Of a stretch of 64,000 nt of DNA, positions 59,482 to 64,000 are shown in pieces; positions within the stretch are counted from its first letter, which is position 1, and every line of letters starts with the position of its first letter. The notes beneath the pieces were generated by a model. The model worked only from the letters and a program-made list of their open reading frames with translations, searched no databases and was not told the origin of the DNA. The position numbers were made by a program, and so were the translations under genes. Source of the DNA: Streptomyces sp. TLI_105 (lineage in GTDB: Bacteria > Actinomycetota > Actinomycetes > Streptomycetales > Streptomycetaceae); the NCBI RefSeq assembly GCF_900105415.1, contig NZ_FNSM01000001.1:6952001-7016000 (forward strand), read 5' to 3'.

Positions 59482-59502
59482 GGGGGTGGCTCGCCTTATG
59501 GT
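59474..59502 (+). promoter_or_regulatory. promoter of the GntR gene
   Basis: TTGACC (59474-59479), 17-base spacer, TATGGT (59497-59502), about 80 bases before the GTG start at 59583. Confidence 0.65.
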
Positions 59503-59582
59503 CGCAGAGTTAGTGCAGGAACCTTTAATAAACAAGGGCGCGGAAAAACGCCGCGGGACACGGCGAATTGCGGAGGATCAGG

Positions 59583-60323
59583 GTGGGGACCACGCAGCTG
59601 ACATCGGTACCGGAGCCGAAGTACCAGCACCTCAAGACAGTCATCGGCGAAGCGCTCGACTCGGACTTCGCGGTCGGGGAGATCCTGCCCAACGAGCGCG
59701 AACTCGCGGCGCGCTTCGGCGTCGCCCGTGCCACGCTCCGTCAGGCCCTGGAGCAACTGGAGCTGGAAGGCCGCCTGCAGCGCCGCCGCGGCGTCGGCAC
59801 CACCGTCGCCCCGCCGCGCGTCGGCGTCGACGTCTCCACCACCCAGCAGGCCTGGCCCGGCGTCGGCGACGACGTCTGGCAGCCCCAGGACTCCACCACC
59901 GACGTGGCCCCGGCCGCCGTCGCGCGCGTCCTGGAGACCGCCGCCGACGAGCAGGTGCACATCGTCCGCCGCCTCCGCATCAGCCAGGGCCAGCCGGTCG
60001 CGGCCGAGCTGCTCTACGTGCCGGCCGGCTCCGTCCCGGACCTCAGCGCCATCGACGCGCCCGCGGGTCCCGCCCGCGCCCGCGCCGTGCTCCGCGAACT
60101 CCAGCACCTCGCCCTCGACGGTCAGGACCGCGCCGTGGAGCTCGGCTCCGCCCGCGCCGACGACGCCAAGGAGCTCGACCGGCTGCCGGGCGCGCCCGTC
60201 CTCGTCGTGACGACCCGCTACCTCTCCGCCGGACGTCCGGCCGCCGTCTCGGTGGCCACCTACCGCGCCGACACCTGCCGCCTCACCTTCGGCGACTCGG
60301 CCGACCTGGTCATGGCCTCGTAG
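59583..60323 (+). CDS. GntR-family (HutC/DasR-like) transcriptional regulator
   Basis: A 246-residue HutC-subfamily GntR protein. The winged helix is at about residues 15-72 (PKYQHLKTVIGEALDSDFAVGEILPNERELAARFGVARATLRQALEQLELEG; key part LPNERELAARFGVARATLRQAL) and is followed by QRRRGVGTTVAPPR. The C-terminal UTRA-like domain (about 90-240) contains VRRLRISQGQPVAAELLYVPA and VATYRADTCRLTF and probably binds a sugar phosphate or amino-sugar ligand. The GTG at 59583 has GGAGG 6 bases upstream. A DasR-like palindrome overlaps its own promoter, suggesting autoregulation or control by DasR. Two transposase-less inverted-repeat elements follow. Confidence 0.88.
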   Translation: MGTTQLTSVPEPKYQHLKTVIGEALDSDFAVGEILPNERELAARFGVARATLRQALEQLELEGRLQRRRGVGTTVAPPRVGVDVSTTQQAWPGVGDDVWQPQDSTTDVAPAAVARVLETAADEQVHIVRRLRISQGQPVAAELLYVPAGSVPDLSAIDAPAGPARARAVLRELQHLALDGQDRAVELGSARADDAKELDRLPGAPVLVVTTRYLSAGRPAAVSVATYRADTCRLTFGDSADLVMAS

Positions 60324-60365
60324 GACTCCCCGCGCCTTCGGACACCGGCCCGTCACCAGGAGGCT

Positions 60366-60568
60366 CCTGGGGCCTGTCCGGCGGATCAGGGCCGGGGCCG
60401 CGACGCCCGGCACGGCGCCTCGCCGCGTTGCCGGAGCGCCCCCACAGCTCCGCTGTCGAGGCGCTCCGGCGCCTTGCGATCCGCCCCCTCGGCCCTGGCG
60501 GGCCTGGGGGACCCCCTGCATCAGACGCCGCGGCCTTCTCCGGCCCGGATCCGCCGGACACCCCCTGG
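60366..60568. mobile_element. MITE-like inverted-repeat element A
   Basis: About 203 bases with no gene. The ends form an imperfect inverted repeat of about 35 bases whose core TGTCCGGCGGATC (60375-60387) is matched exactly by GATCCGCCGGACA (60548-60560). The centre holds another hairpin (GCCGGAGCGC / GCGCTCCGGC). There is no transposase; it resembles short palindromic elements seen scattered in Streptomyces genomes, from memory. It directly abuts element B. Confidence 0.6.
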
Positions 60569-60717
60569 TGTCCTGAGTCGGAGATTCTTGGGTGGTTCTC
60601 TCAGCCTCCGGCCTTCGGGCCGACGGTTCCAAGTCGAGCCCCGACCTGGTGAGAAGCGGGCGCGGCCGCCGGTCGATCGAAGCAGAGATCTGCCTAAAGA
60701 CTTCCGACTCAGGACAC
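60568..60717. mobile_element. MITE-like inverted-repeat element B
   Basis: 150 bases with perfect 15-bp ends, GTGTCCTGAGTCGGA (60568-60582) and TCCGACTCAGGACAC (60703-60717). The match continues imperfectly inward (GATTCTT against AAGACT). No transposase. Its right end touches the TAG stop codon of the ROK gene (60719-60717), so insertion may have occurred at a CTAG-like target (CTGG on the left, CTAG on the right). Confidence 0.65.
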
Positions 60718-61874
60718 TAGCGGCGGGCCGTCACCGTGCCCTCGACGGCGAAGAGCTGCTCCTCGACGTGGTCGAGGGCGAGCCGCAGGGCGCCCGTGCC
60801 CACCGCGGCCTCGCCGAGCAGGGACAGCACCACCCGGGGCGGCCGCAGGCAGAACCGCGCCAGTTCCTCGCGGAGCGGCTGGAGCACCCCGTCGAGGCCG
60901 GCCGCCCAGCCGCCGACGACCACCAGCTCGGGGTCGATGGCGAGGACCAGGGCCGCCACGTCGTGCACGAGCCGCTGGATGAAGCGGTCCACCGCCGCCT
61001 CCGCGCGCGCGTCGCCCTTGCGGGCCAGTGCGAAGACCTCGGCGACCGCCTGCTCGTCCAGCGGGTGCAGCGGCTCGTCCGTGGTCGAGAGGAGACGCTC
61101 CGGGGTCACGCCCTGGCCGAGCAGGTGCAGGGCGCCGATCTCCCCGGCCGCCCCGCCGAAGCCCCGGTGCAGCCGGCCGCCGATCAGCGAGCCGGCACCG
61201 GGGCTGAGGCCGGCGAGGACGAAGACGATGTCGTCGGAGTCGGTCGCGGCGCCCTTCCAGTGCTCGGCGACGGCCGCCGCGTTGGCGTCGTTCTCCACGA
61301 TCACCGGGCAGCGGAAGGAGCGCCGCAGCCGCTCGCCGAGCGCGAGGCCCGTCCAGCCGGGCAGCGCCGTGCCGAGGCGTACGGTGCCGTCGGCCTCCAC
61401 GATGCCGGGCGTGCCGACGCCGACGGCCCGCAGGTTGGACCGGGCGACCCCGGCCCTGCGCAGCACGTCGGCCACGACCGTACGCACCCGGTCCAGGCGC
61501 TCGTCCTCGGACGCCGTCTCCGACACCTCGCGGGACCCGGCGCCGATGATGCGCCCGTCCAGACCGGAGAGCAGGGCGGCCACGCGGTGCGGACCGATCT
61601 CGATGCCGAGCAGATGGCCGGCCTCCGCGCGGAAGCGGAACCTCCGCGCCGGGCGACCCTGCCGCCGGGCCTCGCCCTCCTCGGGCGCCGACTCGACGAC
61701 GAGACCGCCCTCCATGAGGCCCTCGACGACCCCCTCGACCGTGGGTCGCGACAGGCCCGTGATCCGGGTCAGATCCGTGAGCGTGGGCGCGTCGGCGCCG
61801 CGCAGCGCATGGAGTACCACCGCGGAGTTGATCCGCCGCAGCAGAGACGGATCCCCGCCGGTCAGCCGCCCCAC
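60717..61874 (-). CDS. ROK-family transcriptional regulator
   Basis: A 385-residue ROK protein with an N-terminal helix-turn-helix (LRRINSAVVLHALRGADAPTLTDLTRITGLSRPTVEGVVEGLMEGGL; key part LTDLTRITGLSRPTVEGVV, about residues 32-50) and a C-terminal actin-fold sugar-binding domain. VGVGTPGIV near 160 and VENDANAAAVAEH near 193, with the catalytic-type Asp, are present, as is FGGAAGEIGALHLLG near 240. The zinc motif CxCGxxGC that normally follows is missing. GTG 61874 has GGGAGGA 7 bases upstream, better than the longer GTG at 61898. Probably a repressor of sugar genes. Its stop codon abuts element B. Confidence 0.88.
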   Translation of the reverse strand: MGRLTGGDPSLLRRINSAVVLHALRGADAPTLTDLTRITGLSRPTVEGVVEGLMEGGLVVESAPEEGEARRQGRPARRFRFRAEAGHLLGIEIGPHRVAALLSGLDGRIIGAGSREVSETASEDERLDRVRTVVADVLRRAGVARSNLRAVGVGTPGIVEADGTVRLGTALPGWTGLALGERLRRSFRCPVIVENDANAAAVAEHWKGAATDSDDIVFVLAGLSPGAGSLIGGRLHRGFGGAAGEIGALHLLGQGVTPERLLSTTDEPLHPLDEQAVAEVFALARKGDARAEAAVDRFIQRLVHDVAALVLAIDPELVVVGGWAAGLDGVLQPLREELARFCLRPPRVVLSLLGEAAVGTGALRLALDHVEEQLFAVEGTVTARR

Positions 61875-62009
61875 AGTGTGTCCTCCCAGCTCGTGCACCT
61901 CTTCGGCGGATGGTACTCAATGGGCCCGGTCGCGGCGAGTGCCGCCCCCGCGACGGACCCGGGCGCACGGCGCCCCGTACCTGACGGGGCGCCAACTGTC
62001 GTACGGGCG

Positions 62010-62036
62010 GAGCGGGGCGGTCTCGCCGCCCCGCTC
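62010..62036 (-). terminator. hairpin after mug
   Basis: GAGCGGGGCGG (62010-62020) and CCGCCCCGCTC (62026-62036), loop TCTCG, a perfect 11-bp stem 55 bases past the mug stop on the minus strand. Confidence 0.65.
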
Positions 62037-62090
62037 ACCGCCCGCGGGGGCCCGCCGGAGGAGCCGAGTCCGCGGTCCGTCCCGGAACCG

Positions 62091-62642
62091 TCACCGAGCC
62101 GCCTCCCGGAGGCGGGCGAACTCCTCGGCCATCGTCGCCGTCGTCCAGTGGGCGTTGAGACCGCTCGGGTTGGGCAGTGCCCAGATCCGGGTGGACCCGA
62201 TCGTGCGGTCCTGCGGCCCGATCGTCGCCTTCGGCTCCCCGAAGGCCGTGCGGTACGCGGTGACGCCGACGACCGCGAGCCAGCGCGGTTCGAGGCGTTC
62301 CACCTTCTCCACGAGCAGCCGCCCGCCCTCGCGGTACTCCTCGCGGCTCAGCTCGTCGGCCCGTGCGGTCGCCCGCGCCACCACGTTCGTGATGCCGAGT
62401 CCGTACGTGAGGAGTTCTTCCTGCTCGTCCGGCCGCAGCCGCCTCGGTGTGAACCCGGACAGGTGCAGCACCGGCCAGAAGCGGTTGCCCGGGCGGGCGA
62501 AGTGGTGGCCCGTCGCCGCCGTCATCAGCCCCGGATTGATCCCGCAGAAGAGGACGGAAAGGCCGCTCGCGACCACGTCGGGAACGACGCGGTCGCGAGC
62601 GGCCTCCAGCTCCTGCTGGGTGAACCGGGGGGTCCGGGTCAG
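62091..62642 (-). CDS. mug: G/U mismatch-specific DNA glycosylase (Mug/TDG family)
   Basis: A 183-residue family 2 uracil/thymine DNA glycosylase that removes U or T mispaired with G and ethenocytosine. Motif 1 is FCGINPGLMTAATGHHFARPGNRFWPVLH (key GINPG near residue 26) and motif 2 NPSGLNAHW near 160. Length and ending match Streptomyces homologues. The start is unclear: no ATG, GTG or TTG lies near the expected N-terminus (TRTPRFTQQELEAARD), so I mark a CTG at 62642 that overlaps the purB stop codon. Translation coupled to purB termination is the likely explanation. First repair enzyme after ung in this window, but not in its operon. Confidence 0.85.
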   Translation of the reverse strand: MTRTPRFTQQELEAARDRVVPDVVASGLSVLFCGINPGLMTAATGHHFARPGNRFWPVLHLSGFTPRRLRPDEQEELLTYGLGITNVVARATARADELSREEYREGGRLLVEKVERLEPRWLAVVGVTAYRTAFGEPKATIGPQDRTIGSTRIWALPNPSGLNAHWTTATMAEEFARLREAAR

Positions 62643-64000
62643 AGGATCGCCCCGGGGGTGTAGGCGGCGGCCTCCGGGTGCTGCTTGAGGATCTCCTCGA
62701 TGCGGGAGACCACGGAAGCGACCTGGTCGGCGGCGGCGCCCGTGAAGGACAGCTTGTCCGCCATCAGCTCGTCGAGCTGCGCCCGGTCCAGCGGGATCCG
62801 CTCGTCGGCGGCCAGCTTGTCGAGGAGCTCGTTGCGCTCGGCGCCCTGCTCGCGCATGGCGAGGGCGGAGGCGACGGCGTTCTCCTTGATGGCCTCGTGG
62901 GCGACCTCGCGGCCCACGCCGGCGCGGACGGCGCCCATGAGGACCTTGGTGGTCGCCAGGAAGGGCAGGTAGCGGTCGAGCTCGCGGGCGACGACGGCCG
63001 GGAAGGCGCCGAACTCGTCGAGCACGGTGAGGAAGGTCTCCAGCAGGCCGTCGAGCGCGAAGAAGGCGTCCGGCAGCGCGACCCGGCGGACCACGGAGCA
63101 GGACACGTCGCCCTCGTTCCACTGGTCGCCCGCCAGCTCACCGGTCATCGAGGCGTAGCCGCGCAGGATGACCATGAGGCCGTTGACGCGCTCGCAGGAG
63201 CGGGTGTTCATCTTGTGCGGCATCGCCGAGGAGCCGACCTGGCCGGGCTTGAAGCCCTCGGTGACCAGCTCGTGGCCCGCCATCAGGCGGATCGTCTTGG
63301 CGATCGAGGACGGGGCGGCGGCCAGCTGCACCAGCGAGGTGACCACGTCGTAGTCGAGCGAGCGCGGGTAGACCTGGCCGACCGAGGTGAAGGCGTGCGC
63401 GAAGCCGAGGTGACCGGCGATCCGCTGCTCCAGCTCCGCCAGCTTGCCGGCGTCGCCGCCGAGCAGGTCCAGCATGTCCTGCGCGGTGCCGACCGGGCCC
63501 TTGATGCCGCGCAGCGGGTAGCGGCCGAGCAGCTCCTCCAGACGGGCGTACGCGACGAGCAGCTCGTCCGCCGCCGTCGCGAAACGCTTGCCGAGGGTGG
63601 TCGCCTGGGCGGCGACGTTGTGCGAGCGGCCGGCCATGACCAGCTCCGCGTACTCGGCGGAGAGCTTGCCGAGCCGGGCGAGGACGGCGACCGTGCGGTC
63701 CCGCATCAGCTCCAGGGAGAGCCGGATCTGCAGCTGCTCGACGTTCTCGGTGAGGTCGCGCGAGGTCATGCCCTTGTGGACGTGCTCGTGGCCGGCGAGG
63801 GCGTTGAACTCCTCGATGCGGGCCTTCACGTCGTGCCGGGTGACCTTCTCGCGCTCGGCGATGGAGCCGAGGTCGACCTGGTCGAGGACGCGCTCGTAGT
63901 CGGCGAGGGCGGCGTCCGGAACCTCGATCCCGAGGTCCTTCTGCGCACGCAGCACGGCGAGCCACAGCTGACGCTCCAGCTTCACCTTCTGCTCGGGGGA
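62639..64000 (-). CDS. purB: adenylosuccinate lyase, N-terminus beyond right edge
   Basis: 453 residues are in the window; the start is outside it (the frame continues as SPEQK before VKLERQLWLAV). PurB splits SAICAR and adenylosuccinate in purine synthesis. The fumarase/ASL signature GSSAMPHKMN near the middle is intact, as are AGHEHVHKGMTSRDLTENV (His and the T-S-x-D loop) and GRSHNVAAQATTLGKRF. The usual family length is about 480, so about 20-30 residues are missing. Its 3' end overlaps the mug frame by 4 bases, giving a purB-mug operon. Confidence 0.95.
   Translation of the reverse strand, partial: SPEQKVKLERQLWLAVLRAQKDLGIEVPDAALADYERVLDQVDLGSIAEREKVTRHDVKARIEEFNALAGHEHVHKGMTSRDLTENVEQLQIRLSLELMRDRTVAVLARLGKLSAEYAELVMAGRSHNVAAQATTLGKRFATAADELLVAYARLEELLGRYPLRGIKGPVGTAQDMLDLLGGDAGKLAELEQRIAGHLGFAHAFTSVGQVYPRSLDYDVVTSLVQLAAAPSSIAKTIRLMAGHELVTEGFKPGQVGSSAMPHKMNTRSCERVNGLMVILRGYASMTGELAGDQWNEGDVSCSVVRRVALPDAFFALDGLLETFLTVLDEFGAFPAVVARELDRYLPFLATTKVLMGAVRAGVGREVAHEAIKENAVASALAMREQGAERNELLDKLAADERIPLDRAQLDELMADKLSFTGAAADQVASVVSRIEEILKQHPEAAAYTPGAIL

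Overview
The window looks like a piece of a Streptomyces (or closely related actinomycete) chromosome. It is very GC-rich, codons almost always end in G or C, GTG and TTG starts are common, and many genes begin 6-8 bases after a TANNNT -10 box (leaderless transcripts). The gene set is typical of that genus: Tat-exported PhoD, SbcCD, MocR, ROK, GlxA-type and GntR regulators, and a very large secreted RHS protein. I see no tRNA, rRNA, CRISPR array, phage or replication origin. The two edge genes (1-159 and 62639-64000) are incomplete.

Layout. 1-8.5 kb holds an exported esterase and a second secreted protein (cut off), a HipA-like kinase paired with a DUF3037 protein, two short-chain dehydrogenases, an orphan peptide-type binding lipoprotein, uracil-DNA glycosylase, a TPR-like protein, a small lipoprotein and a DinB-fold protein. 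8.6-12.7 kb holds a TetR regulator divergent from a flavin monooxygenase, with two identical palindromic operators between them, then a Gfo/Idh oxidoreductase, a SnoaL-like protein and a flavin reductase. 12.8-24.5 kb is a large divergent pair: a 1451-residue secreted LamG/DNRLRE/ricin protein and a 2361-residue secreted RHS protein. The RHS protein has a ricin trefoil nested in its repeats and a C-terminal segment resembling polymorphic toxin type 44; no immunity gene follows it. 24.6-38 kb is housekeeping and transport: UppP, two DedA/VTT-type membrane proteins, DNA alkylation repair protein, patatin, spermidine-synthase-like protein, MFS and DMT transporters, hotdog thioesterase, gamma-carbonic anhydrase, acyltransferase, YbaK, a CoA-binding protein and YigZ.

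38-48 kb contains sbcD-sbcC, two Lrp/AsnC regulators, a DUF885 peptidase-like protein, a PLP trans-sulfuration enzyme with its probable divergent Lrp regulator, and a membrane-anchored ACT-GNAT protein. 48-55.4 kb contains a DUF6493 protein coupled to a SWIM zinc-finger gene gutted by an internal deletion, phoD behind a PHO box, a MocR regulator and a saccharopine-dehydrogenase-like protein. 55.5-64 kb contains a GlxA regulator, an EamA transporter whose frame runs antisense through its neighbour, an alpha/beta hydrolase, an ECF41-type sigma factor (SigJ), a GntR regulator with a DasR-like site over its promoter, two transposase-less inverted-repeat elements, a ROK regulator, a Mug glycosylase and purB.

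Regulation is unusually readable here: palindromes at 9247-9294, 35477-35489 and 59468-59481, a PHO box at 52817-52838, about ten leaderless promoters, and several strong hairpin terminators. Family assignments rest on motifs read by eye; no database search was run.
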